Of a DNA stretch of 14,681 nt, positions 7,503 through 14,338 are shown piece by piece. The stretch is taken from positions 1 to 14,681 of the forward strand of contig CAMBAQ010000031.1 of NCBI GenBank assembly GCA_945863785.1, given 5' to 3'. Each line of letters begins with the position of its first letter. Within the stretch, counting starts at the first letter, position 1. Below the pieces are notes generated by a model, which searched no databases, was not told where the DNA came from, and saw only the letters and a list, made by a program, of their open reading frames with translations. The position numbers and the translations under genes were made by a program. The stretch comes from Chthoniobacter flavus (GTDB taxonomy: Bacteria > Verrucomicrobiota > Verrucomicrobiia > Chthoniobacterales > Terrimicrobiaceae).

Positions 7503-7531
7503 GCCATACCCGAGAATAAGGAACCTGGCAA
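7503..7531 (-). promoter_or_regulatory. Possible sigma-70 type promoter before the mgtE-like gene
   Basis: On the minus strand TTGCCA (7526-7531), five of six matching the -35 consensus, is followed after exactly 17 bases by TATGGC (7503-7508), three of six matching -10. Transcription would begin near the first ATG, which would favour the internal M17 start that has a GGAG site. A weak call. Confidence 0.3.
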
Positions 7532-7550
7532 TCGACGGGCGCGAATTTTC

Positions 7551-8234
7551 CTAATCTCGGGAGCCACTTTCATTGATGGTGGTCAAAATCAAAACCCAGA
7601 AACACTGAATCAAAACAGCCACCGGCAACTGAAGCAATGGGGGCATAGAATACACCAAGCTCACCCCCGGCAACCAGACGCACCATACCGCAATCTGTGT
7701 CGGTATCATTTTTTCATTTAAAAAATCCCAAGAAAAAATCGTCCTGAGAGCAGCGCGCCGGAAGCCCTCTTTGTGCAAAGCCAGATAGGCGACCACCACA
7801 GGATTGACGATAAGGGGGCTGAAAATCAGCTGATCAACAAGAACCTTCATGAACACAACATCCCATGTGATGCCAAAGCCAAACCATGCACCTTGGAGAC
7901 GATAAAAGTAGTCTACGCTCACACCCAGCAAAGCCCAGAGCGGAGCCAAGGAAGCGATTCTCCAGATATTATGCAGCTTGGGTTTCCCTTTTTGAAAAAA
8001 AACAACCCTCATCGTTTCCGGAAGCACGGTCCCAGAAAAAATATAGCTCACGACAGCGAACCCATACCCCATCTCTTCGCGAACAGTTCCGACCTTGGCC
8101 AAAAACTCTCGGGTGCCATCGTGGAAAAGATACAGCGCAATAAAGCAGACCATCACGGCCTGCAGAAGGAGGCCCGGAAAGAGATTGATACGGGCGGCCT
8201 GAACTCCCTTGCTAAAAGCTGATCGAAAGGTCAA
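7551..8234 (-). CDS. Mpv17/PMP22-like integral membrane protein
   Basis: 227 residues with about four to five hydrophobic segments (roughly 18-37, 57-80, 95-112, 128-152, 180-220). Landmarks resemble the eukaryotic Mpv17/PMP22 family: a VFMKVLVDQLIFSP stretch (127-140) aligns with the 'KmLlDQ..faP' motif. VWCVWLPGVSLVYSMPP then VAVLIQCFWVLIL (183-217) aligns with the 'W.P..q..nF..vP...r........WN..ls' tail. The N-terminal extension is longer than in Mpv17 (about 176 residues). Mpv17 proteins sit in mitochondrial or peroxisomal membranes and are thought to form channels; the bacterial role is unknown. The start is a TTG at 8232-8234 overlapping the tilS TGA (TTGA), with GGAG just upstream, which implies translational coupling. 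Family call by motif memory only. Confidence 0.6.
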   Translation of the reverse strand: MTFRSAFSKGVQAARINLFPGLLLQAVMVCFIALYLFHDGTREFLAKVGTVREEMGYGFAVVSYIFSGTVLPETMRVVFFQKGKPKLHNIWRIASLAPLWALLGVSVDYFYRLQGAWFGFGITWDVVFMKVLVDQLIFSPLIVNPVVVAYLALHKEGFRRAALRTIFSWDFLNEKMIPTQIAVWCVWLPGVSLVYSMPPLLQLPVAVLIQCFWVLILTTINESGSRD

Positions 8235-9250
8235 TTCTCCAGCCCTTCCAAAAAGATAACTCCAGCACGACGACGCGCATGGAGATTCCCAGGTAAATTG
8301 ACCTTGGAGGGAGCATTCGGACCATCCAATAGCGAAAGAACGCGCCGAGTCTCGACTAATCCTGCATCAAGCACCCCCGACTCGCGCAACCATCGGAGAA
8401 CAACGCGAGAGCGCAGCGCTGGATGCATCGCACGAAGTTCCTTGCAGGATAGTTGCTCAGTGACAGCAGGCACGAGCGAGGCCATCCACTCCTCTTCCTC
8501 CCTTAAAATATCAGCTGCGCGCAAAATCGCCTGACGAAAGGATGGCCCCACTGCGGACTCCAAAGCAGGGAGAACCTGCAGTCGGATTTTGTTGCGGGTG
8601 TAATTGGTCTCCTTGTTCGACGAATCCTCACGAAAGGCAACACGATGGGCTTTCTGATAATTGGAAATCTCTGCCCGGGTCACACCAAGAAGAGGTCTGT
8701 GAATTTTCAACCGACCTAAGCTGGAAACCGGTTTCATGCCTCCCAATCCGGCGGCACCGCTCCCACGGAGAAAATTAAAAAGACACGTTTCCACCTGATC
8801 ATCGGCATGGTGGGCCAGCAGGATCGATGTGCAACGATGCAGGCCTGCGCACTCTGCGAAAAAGGCACGTCTCAAATCCCGCGCAGCGAGTTCGATCGAT
8901 TTTTTTTCCGCTTGGGCATAATCTGCGGTTCGCGCACGGGCCTGCTCGATCTCCAATCCCATACGATCAGATGCTCGCTTAACTAAGCGGGCATCGAGCT
9001 TGGAACTTGCCCCGCGAAGTCCGTGATCCAAGTGACAGACGAGCATTTTTTGGAAACCCAACGCATGTAGGGCATGCAGAAGGACCATCGAATCGCGACC
9101 GCCGGATACGCCAACAAGGAATTTCTTGCGCTTGGAAAGCCCCCCCATGGCGGCTTCCAAAGCGACTAGCAAGGGATCGACCGTCTTACTTGGAGATTTT
9201 TTCGGCACCGAAATACGAGTGAAGTGCCGGAGGCAGGTTGACCGAGCCAT
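8231..9250 (-). CDS. tilS: tRNA(Ile)-lysidine synthase
   Basis: Up to 339 residues. Uses ATP to attach lysine to the wobble cytidine (C34) of tRNA-Ile(CAU), converting it to lysidine so that it reads AUA. The PP-loop SGGRDS is at residues 49-54, followed by LDHGLRG (74-80), LLAHHADDQVET (144-155), FLRGSGAAGLGGM, REDSSNKETNYTRNKIR (207-223) and the helical middle domain. It is a short form without an obvious extended C-terminal domain. The ATG at 9250 overlaps serS by 65 bases. GTG at 9208 (overlap 23) or TTG at 9172 (just after the serS stop) would also leave the catalytic core complete, and no ribosome binding site settles it. Its stop overlaps the next gene's TTG start. Confidence 0.95.
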   Translation of the reverse strand: MARSTCLRHFTRISVPKKSPSKTVDPLLVALEAAMGGLSKRKKFLVGVSGGRDSMVLLHALHALGFQKMLVCHLDHGLRGASSKLDARLVKRASDRMGLEIEQARARTADYAQAEKKSIELAARDLRRAFFAECAGLHRCTSILLAHHADDQVETCLFNFLRGSGAAGLGGMKPVSSLGRLKIHRPLLGVTRAEISNYQKAHRVAFREDSSNKETNYTRNKIRLQVLPALESAVGPSFRQAILRAADILREEEEWMASLVPAVTEQLSCKELRAMHPALRSRVVLRWLRESGVLDAGLVETRRVLSLLDGPNAPSKVNLPGNLHARRRAGVIFLEGLEN

Positions 9251-10457
9251 CGGGCTGCTGACCGCTCTCGAGGATCGCCACGTAGAGGCGGGCTAGAGCC
9301 GTTCCAGAACCATTAAGGGTATGGCAGAATCGGTTTTTCCCATCCTCCGCCTTGTAACGAAGATTCATCCGGCGGGATTGAAAATCCTCGAAGTTCGTGC
9401 AACTCGAAACCTCCAAATACGCATTCTGCCCGGCGGCCCAGACCTCGATGTCGTAGGTTTTGGCAGCTCCAAATCCCATGTCGCCCGTGCAAAGCTCGAT
9501 GACACGGTAATGCAGGCCGAGAATATGGAGAACCCTTTCGGCATTCTGTGTCAGGGATTCGAGTTCGGCACGCGAGTCTTCCGGGGCACAGATTTTTACC
9601 AACTCGACTTTGTCGAATTGATGCATGCGGATGAGGCCGCGAGTCTCGCGCCCGGCTGATCCCGCCTCACGACGGAAGCAGGGCGTGTAGGCGGCATATT
9701 TGATTGGGAACTGGGACGAGGAAACAATCTCCTCACGATGAAGATTCGTCACCGGCACCTCGGCAGTCGGCACAAGGAAAAGCCCACCGCCATCGACTCC
9801 ATACATATCCTCCTCAAATTTCGGCAACTGACCGGTCCCGACCATGCATTCCCGCTTCACGAGGAACGGCGGGCTTACTTCGGTGTAGCCGTGCTCGCGG
9901 GTATGAAGATCGAGAAGGAAATTTAAAATGGCCCGCTCCAAGCGTGCTCCCGCTCCGGTGTAAACGGCAAATCCACTCCCGCTGATTTTGGCTCCGCGGT
10001 CAGGATCAATGAGCCCGAGCGACTCGGCGATGGCCACATGATCCCTCGCATTTTCAATCACTGGCTTTTCGCCGAACTCGCGAACAAGCGGATTATCGGC
10101 AGCCTCGCGCCCCACTGGCACCTCGGCTTGAGGAAGATTCGGGAGGATCAAAAGCAGATCTGTTTGCTCTTTTGTAAGGGCATCCGTTTCGAGCGTGAGT
10201 TCCTGCATCGTAGCGGCGTGGGATTTCACCTCCTCCTCGAGTGCGGCGGTGTCCTGCTTTTGGGAGCGGAGTTTACCGATTTCTTTGCTCAGGCGGTTCC
10301 TCTCACCTTGCAATGTTTGAAGCCGCGTCTCGGCGGCACGACGGCGTACGTCTATGGCCAGAATGGCATCTATGGTTTCAGAATGCCCGTCCGCACGGGT
10401 GGCGAGTCGGGATTTAGCGATGTCGGGTTGCTCCCTTAAAAATCGAATATCAAGCAT
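9186..10457 (-). CDS. serS: Seryl-tRNA synthetase
   Basis: 423 residues, usual length for bacterial SerRS. Charges tRNA-Ser (and tRNA-Sec where present) with serine. An N-terminal coiled-coil arm (about residues 30-105), which contacts the tRNA long variable arm, precedes the class II core. Motif 2 is FRREAGSAGRETRGLIRMHQ (261-280). TAEVPVTNLH is at 231-240. The serine/ATP site includes LEVSSCTNFEDFQSRRMN and motif 3 NGSGTALARLYVAILE. The ATG at 10455-10457 gives the standard MLDIRFLREQPD start. It heads the leftward gene train serS-tilS-Mpv17-like-mgtE-like-ilvB and is divergent from the dnaJ-like gene across 55 bases. Confidence 0.98.
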   Translation of the reverse strand: MLDIRFLREQPDIAKSRLATRADGHSETIDAILAIDVRRRAAETRLQTLQGERNRLSKEIGKLRSQKQDTAALEEEVKSHAATMQELTLETDALTKEQTDLLLILPNLPQAEVPVGREAADNPLVREFGEKPVIENARDHVAIAESLGLIDPDRGAKISGSGFAVYTGAGARLERAILNFLLDLHTREHGYTEVSPPFLVKRECMVGTGQLPKFEEDMYGVDGGGLFLVPTAEVPVTNLHREEIVSSSQFPIKYAAYTPCFRREAGSAGRETRGLIRMHQFDKVELVKICAPEDSRAELESLTQNAERVLHILGLHYRVIELCTGDMGFGAAKTYDIEVWAAGQNAYLEVSSCTNFEDFQSRRMNLRYKAEDGKNRFCHTLNGSGTALARLYVAILESGQQPDGSVNLPPALHSYFGAEKISK

Positions 10458-10512
10458 GAGTTGGACAGAATGAATAAAATAGTCAGAATGCAGGAAGCAA
10501 ATTTACGAACAG
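10458..10512. promoter_or_regulatory. Divergent promoter region for serS and the dnaJ-like gene
   Basis: Only 55 bases separate the two divergent starts, so promoters for both must lie here or inside the genes. For the plus strand, TTGGAC (10461-10466) and CAGAAT (10484-10489) have a 17-base spacing. For the minus strand, an AT-rich TTTATT-like -10 is possible. Individual elements are weak matches. Confidence 0.35.
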
Positions 10513-11454
10513 ATGTCAGCGCAATTCCGCGATTACTATCAAACACTAGGAGTTTCCAAAACCGCCACGCCAGCGGAAATCAAATCCGCTTTTCGCAAAC
10601 TGGCCCGCCAATTTCACCCAGATACAGCTAAAGATAAAAAGGCGGCCGGGGAGAAATTTAAGGAAATCAACGAGGCCTACGAGGTGCTTGGTGATGCCGA
10701 GAAACGCAAACGCTACGATGAATACGGCCAAAACTGGCAACATGGTCCGCAGCCCGGTGGCGGGTTCCGTGGCGGTGCGCGCGGTCCAGGTGGTGGGTTC
10801 CGACAAGCCCCTCGCTCGGCAGGTTCCGACGAGGACTTCGAATTCGGCGGCACGGGATTCAGCGATTTTTTTGAACAGATGTTCGCCGGCCGCCGTGGAT
10901 CGCGATCGGGCTTCGAGGAAGCTCCGCAGCGCGGTCAGGATGCCGAGGCCGATATTCTTGTGACCCTGGAAGAGGCGCTTAATGGATCGACGCGCCAAAT
11001 TTCTTTCCGCAGGGGATCCTCAAAAAAACTCGAGACCTTCACTGTAAAAATCCCGAAGGGCATCCGCGAGGGGCAACGTATTCGACTCGTAGGCCAAGGC
11101 GGAACGGGGGCTTCCGGCGGTGGCTCAGGCGACCTCTACCTTCGCGTCAAATACCAACGGCATCCGGATTTTGAAATCGACGGTGCCGACATCCACTTTG
11201 AACTCGAGATTCCGGCTTGGGAAGCGGTTCTGGGCAGTAATGTCACCGTCCCCACTCTCGGCGGCAAAGCGAAGTTGAAGATCCCTGCAGGCACCCAGTC
11301 CGGCAAAAAGTTTCGTCTGCCCGGCATGGGCTTGCCGATCGGAGAAGCCAAGCGTGGCGACTTCTATGCCATTGTGAGCATCACGATCCCAACGGCCCCC
11401 AGCACCAAAGAAAAAGCCATCTGGGAACAGTTGGCCGAACTGCACCGAGATTAG
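10513..11454 (+). CDS. Class II J-domain co-chaperone (DnaJ/CbpA-type)
   Basis: 313 residues. The J domain (about 7-72) has the HPD motif at 35-37 (ARQFHPDT) that stimulates the ATPase of DnaK. A Gly/Phe-rich linker (about 76-130, rich in GGGFRGG and similar) follows, then two substrate-binding beta domains (about 140-305, with KIPKGIREGQRIRLVGQG and AGTQSGKKFRLPGMGLP). The cysteine zinc fingers of DnaJ proper are absent, so it belongs with CbpA-like class II proteins. It would deliver misfolded clients to DnaK in the cytoplasm. An AGGAAG stretch lies 15 bases before the ATG, too far for a good ribosome binding site. Its TAG stop shares bases with the stop of the convergent xerC. Confidence 0.95.
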   Translation: MSAQFRDYYQTLGVSKTATPAEIKSAFRKLARQFHPDTAKDKKAAGEKFKEINEAYEVLGDAEKRKRYDEYGQNWQHGPQPGGGFRGGARGPGGGFRQAPRSAGSDEDFEFGGTGFSDFFEQMFAGRRGSRSGFEEAPQRGQDAEADILVTLEEALNGSTRQISFRRGSSKKLETFTVKIPKGIREGQRIRLVGQGGTGASGGGSGDLYLRVKYQRHPDFEIDGADIHFELEIPAWEAVLGSNVTVPTLGGKAKLKIPAGTQSGKKFRLPGMGLPIGEAKRGDFYAIVSITIPTAPSTKEKAIWEQLAELHRD

Positions 11455-12530
11455 TTTTCTGATCGAGGATGTGCTGAAAGATAGGCCGCCTTCAAGCGCT
11501 CTATCGTGACGTGGGTGTAAATCTGCGTGGTGGAAAGACTGGCATGACCAAGCAGCGTTTGCACGCTTCGCAAGTCCGCCCCGTTGTCCAAGAGATGCGT
11601 TGCAAAACTGTGACGCAATTTGTGTGGCGAGAGATCCGAAGGCAAACCGGCTTGAAGGAGTCTCAATTTGAGGAGGGAGTTGACCGCGCGCGAAGTGATT
11701 CGACGGCGCGATTTGTTTAGAAAAAGCGGCCCACTATGGATGTGGGCAGCTTGGCGGTATTTTGAAATAGCCTCCAAGGCTGGACCGCCAACCGGACACA
11801 CCCTTTGACGCGCTCCCTTACCCATCACGCGCGCTGTCTCGCTGATTGGATCCACGTCCCCAACATCCAACCCCACCAGCTCCGAGAGACGCATGCCGGT
11901 GGAATAAAAAAGCTCCATGATCGCCGTGTCACGGACTGCCATCCAAACCGGGGCCTGCTTCGTCTTCTCATGCTTCGCTGGGGCCTCGACAAGATGGGTG
12001 ACCTGCGAAGTCGTCAAAAATCTCGGGAGTTGCTTTTCTTTTTTTGGCAACAAAACATCCACCAGCACATTGCGCGCAACCACCCGACGCAGGAGCAGAA
12101 ACGCATGAAAAGCCCGCAGCGAGGCGAATCGCAACCTCACGCTCGCGCGGGCCATTCCGCGCTTCATCAATTCCAGCATCCAAGCACGGTAATCGTCCGC
12201 AGAAACCTCAGTCCATGCCGGCGATGGGCGAAAAGCACGGAAGGCCTCTATCGAGGTCCTGTAAGCCGAAATGGTATGAGGGGAAACATTCTTTTCCGCT
12301 TCGAGATAGCGCAGGAATTCCTCCTTGTGACGATCCGGTCGAACTGGACCGCTGGCTTGCGGTTTTTTGGAAGTAGCGCGTTTCAGAATTTTTCTGACTG
12401 CAGAAGGATCGTTGACGTTTGCGGGCGAGCGCCGCTGGGACTTGTTGTGAGAATGGGAACCTCCTTGCGATCTGGCCCGAGCACGATTTGGTGCTCGAAT
12501 GAGCCGTCGGGGCGCACGGGAACTTGGCAT
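11451..12530 (-). CDS. xerC: Tyrosine recombinase, XerC/XerD family
   Basis: Up to 359 residues. The N-terminal SAM-like domain (about 67-160) begins with FLRYLEAEKNVSPHTISAYR. The catalytic domain has all active residues: R214 (YSTGMRLSELVG), K238 (GKGAR), H303 and R306 (SPHKLRHSFATHLL), H329 (LLGHASLSTT) and nucleophile Y338 (TQIYTHV). It probably acts at dif to resolve chromosome dimers. Whether it is XerC or XerD cannot be told alone, though the C-terminal pattern is XerC-like. The ATG at 12530 lies 148 bases inside the upstream DUF4912 gene and adds about 66 basic, disordered residues. No other ATG, GTG or TTG occurs before the core; unconventional ATT (residue 48) or CTG (49, 73) starts are the alternative. 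The CTG at residue 73 follows AAGGAGG by five bases. Confidence 0.93.
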   Translation of the reverse strand: MPSSRAPRRLIRAPNRARARSQGGSHSHNKSQRRSPANVNDPSAVRKILKRATSKKPQASGPVRPDRHKEEFLRYLEAEKNVSPHTISAYRTSIEAFRAFRPSPAWTEVSADDYRAWMLELMKRGMARASVRLRFASLRAFHAFLLLRRVVARNVLVDVLLPKKEKQLPRFLTTSQVTHLVEAPAKHEKTKQAPVWMAVRDTAIMELFYSTGMRLSELVGLDVGDVDPISETARVMGKGARQRVCPVGGPALEAISKYRQAAHIHSGPLFLNKSRRRITSRAVNSLLKLRLLQAGLPSDLSPHKLRHSFATHLLDNGADLRSVQTLLGHASLSTTQIYTHVTIERLKAAYLSAHPRSEN

Positions 12531-14086
12531 CCATCAATTTGAATACTCGCCTGCGGATGCGTCCTTCCACTCAAGCTGATCTGAGTTTCGCGGCTGAACT
12601 CGTTTGGAACGGCATTCGAAAAGGATGAGGAATTCTCCGAGGCACCCCAACTGCTCGAGGCGTTCTCCCAACTTGAAGTCAATTGCTCGAGGCTGGATAG
12701 ACCTGCTTCTGACCAGCTTGATAGAACCGCATTGCTCCAAGAAGCACTGGTGGATTCCAGCCAACTGCTAAGCGTGTTCCAGGATGCCGATAATCCCGAT
12801 GCGCTCGTCTCCATCCCCGAATTCCAGGAACTTGAAACCGGACCAGATGCGAAAGTCTCCATAGCTGAACTCCAGCTACTTTCAGCCGCTGCACTCCCAC
12901 TGGTTTCAGCCGCGCCACTCCAACTCCCCTGCGCTGCTGCTCCCCAGCTACCTTCAGCCGCACCGCTCCAGCTACCCTGAGACGCCGCTCCAAAACTACT
13001 TTGTGCAGCACCGCTCCAACTGCCTTGCGCTGCGCCACTCCAGCTCGATAAAGCCGCAGCGACCCAACTGGTAAGTCCAAATGACATGCGCTCAACCAAT
13101 CCAGCGGAGCTCGCATTCGAGGAGGAGGATGTGAGTTCCTGTTTGAGTTGTGAAAACGCGCTAAAGAGACTGCTTTCTGCCTGTCCGAGTTGCAATCGGG
13201 CGATGGTCTCGGGGAGTTCTCCTGATCCAAGACGTTCGTTGAGAATGTGGCGTATAGCGGCATGTAGGTCCTCGGAACTCATCGACACACTGGAAAGGTT
13301 TTCCATAAATGCACTCCCTAGAAGAGCCGTCAAAATGCCTCGCTCCTTTTCCTCCAGCGGGAATGCCACCTTTGCCTGCTGAGGCTGAGCGCCACCGGAG
13401 TGGAGGTGGCCAGCTCCCGCCTTGTTTTCCCTATAAAACGAACGCTCGATGGTCTGCACGAGTTTTTGGAAACTGAGATGGAGAGGGATCGTGGCGAAAT
13501 CAAACTGGGTCGATTCCGAAATCCTGTTGCGTGGCGTAGCCACGATGCCCGAGCGGCCGATGACATTCCATTGCTTCGAACGATAGAATCCGATCTCCAC
13601 GGCATAACTCTCCCCGGCTGACTTAACGGGAATATACCAATTCCGCGTTTCAAACGGGACTTCGATTTCCTGGTCGATCATTCCTCCTCCCGATTCGACT
13701 CGGAGATGGCAGGGCCCACCGGGATGCCGTGAAATATCGATATCCCAATAGGTAAAGAGCCAGTGCGGATCCTGAGCCACCAAGAAAATCGAATTGTCGC
13801 CATAGCTGCGAGGGAGAGCGCCAAGATCATCGATCGAAATTGAAGGCTCAGCGGCTTTTTTAGTGGAAAGCTTCACTGAGGTTCCCATTCTCTTTCCATC
13901 GATCTCCATTTCCGAGGAGGCAGCCACAACGGATTCACTAAAGAGATTTTCTTTTGAAGCGCGCGAAGCCGAAGATGTTTTCTTCTTAGCGGACGCTGGG
14001 GACGCCATCTTTGCCGTCGAGCTGGGTGTTGCTGCTTGACGAACTGGCTTGGGCTTTTTGCCCGGCGTTTCTTTTTTGCTGATCAT
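12383..14086 (-). CDS. DUF4912 protein with Trp-octad repeat segment and Ig-like C-terminus
   Basis: 567 residues, no signal peptide. Residues 1-85 are Lys/Ser/Ala-rich and likely disordered. Residues about 90-200 are the DUF4912 domain (LPRSYGDNSIFLVAQDPHWL then YWDI, ending in a beta-rich 'RNWYIPV' to 'ESYAVEIGFY' block). Residues about 205-335 are mostly helical. Residues 339-482 are almost only Ser, Ala, Gly, Glu and Trp, with Trp at 341, 349, 357, 373, 381, 389, 405 and 421. Residues about 500-563 (ISLSGRTHPQASIQIDGCQV then VRPDGSF) resemble a Bacterial Ig/glucodextranase-type beta module. Such DUF4912 proteins occur in several phyla, but the function is unknown. ATG at 14086 has a clear GGAGG seven bases upstream. 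The 3' end overlaps xerC by 148 bases. Confidence 0.85.
   Translation of the reverse strand: MISKKETPGKKPKPVRQAATPSSTAKMASPASAKKKTSSASRASKENLFSESVVAASSEMEIDGKRMGTSVKLSTKKAAEPSISIDDLGALPRSYGDNSIFLVAQDPHWLFTYWDIDISRHPGGPCHLRVESGGGMIDQEIEVPFETRNWYIPVKSAGESYAVEIGFYRSKQWNVIGRSGIVATPRNRISESTQFDFATIPLHLSFQKLVQTIERSFYRENKAGAGHLHSGGAQPQQAKVAFPLEEKERGILTALLGSAFMENLSSVSMSSEDLHAAIRHILNERLGSGELPETIARLQLGQAESSLFSAFSQLKQELTSSSSNASSAGLVERMSFGLTSWVAAALSSWSGAAQGSWSGAAQSSFGAASQGSWSGAAEGSWGAAAQGSWSGAAETSGSAAAESSWSSAMETFASGPVSSSWNSGMETSASGLSASWNTLSSWLESTSASWSNAVLSSWSEAGLSSLEQLTSSWENASSSWGASENSSSFSNAVPNEFSRETQISLSGRTHPQASIQIDGCQVPVRPDGSFEHQIVLGPDRKEVPILTTSPSGARPQTSTILLQSEKF
12860..13072 (-). repeat. In-gene 24-base tandem repeat encoding an eight-residue Trp unit
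   Basis: Within the DUF4912 gene, residues 339-409 are built from a drifting unit close to GSWSGAAQ/E, so the DNA repeats with a 24-base period (about nine copies). Some units replace Trp with Phe (365) or Gly (397). A looser continuation with Trp at 421, 436, 442, 450, 458, 473 and 480 runs to about 12647. Copies have diverged at third positions, so the array is old or under selection, not a fresh expansion. Confidence 0.85.
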
Positions 14087-14093
14087 AGTTTGG

Positions 14094-14098
14094 CCTCC
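14094..14098 (-). promoter_or_regulatory. Strong Shine-Dalgarno of the DUF4912 gene
   Basis: GGAGG on the minus strand, seven bases before the ATG at 14084-14086. It is the only clear consensus ribosome binding site seen at a gene start in this window and fixes that start. Confidence 0.8.
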
Positions 14099-14176
14099 GT
14101 TAAGAATGTGGTCTTTCTCTTAATGACGATCTCTGGGGTATGCAAGTCCGATATCCGGCGTAACAGGGTATATTGT

Positions 14177-14194
14177 GGTGGGTCTTTTCCCACC
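14177..14194. repeat. Inverted repeat GGTGGG / CCCACC
   Basis: Perfect 6-base arms around TCTTTT, about 90 bases upstream of the DUF4912 start. It has no T-tract, so it is not a terminator. It could be an operator or a leader hairpin of the DUF4912 transcript. Confidence 0.4.
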
Positions 14195-14224
14195 TTGCAA
14201 GACTTAAGCAACTCCCTTTTTCTT

Positions 14225-14260
14225 AAATACAAATAGAAACCCGAACCTCATACATTCGGG
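14225..14260 (-). terminator. Second (distal) terminator of the sigma factor gene
   Basis: On the minus strand a 6-base perfect stem (plus-strand arms CCCGAA 14240-14245 and TTCGGG 14255-14260, nine-base loop) is followed by TTTCTATTTGTATTT. It lies directly after the stronger terminator, forming a tandem pair. Confidence 0.65.
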
Positions 14261-14261
14261 A

Positions 14262-14306
14262 GTAAAAAAGAAGAAGCCGGATGCCGACATGCGTCGACCA
14301 TCCGGC
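14262..14306 (-). terminator. Main rho-independent terminator of the sigma factor gene
   Basis: An 8-base perfect GC-rich stem (plus-strand arms GCCGGATG 14276-14283 and CATCCGGC 14299-14306) with an inner CGAC/GTCG pairing. On the minus strand it is followed by TTCTTCTTTTTT (14264-14275). It begins about 32 bases after the stop codon at 14339. Confidence 0.88.
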
Positions 14307-14338
14307 CTCCACCCTACCCATGAAAGAAATCGTAAAAA

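Noticed and set aside
10513..11454. True DnaJ (class I)
   Set aside because: No CxxCxGxG zinc-finger repeats occur between the Gly/Phe region and the C-terminal domains.
11451..12530. Integrase of a mobile element or integron
   Set aside because: The sequence has the plain XerC/D layout with no integron-specific insert, and no attachment site, direct repeat or cargo flanks it.
11805..12542. 245-codon plus-strand frame opposite xerC
   Set aside because: Antisense to the recombinase catalytic domain, rich in His/Arg/Pro and without protein-like character.
12679..13263. Minus-strand frame with repeated RLKVAGVQ-like units
   Set aside because: It is the other-frame reading of the 24-base repeats in the DUF4912 gene and has no ribosome binding site.
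14087..14338. CRISPR-like or phage attachment structure suggested by several short palindromes
   Set aside because: The palindromes differ from each other; two are explained as terminators and no repeat-spacer pattern exists.
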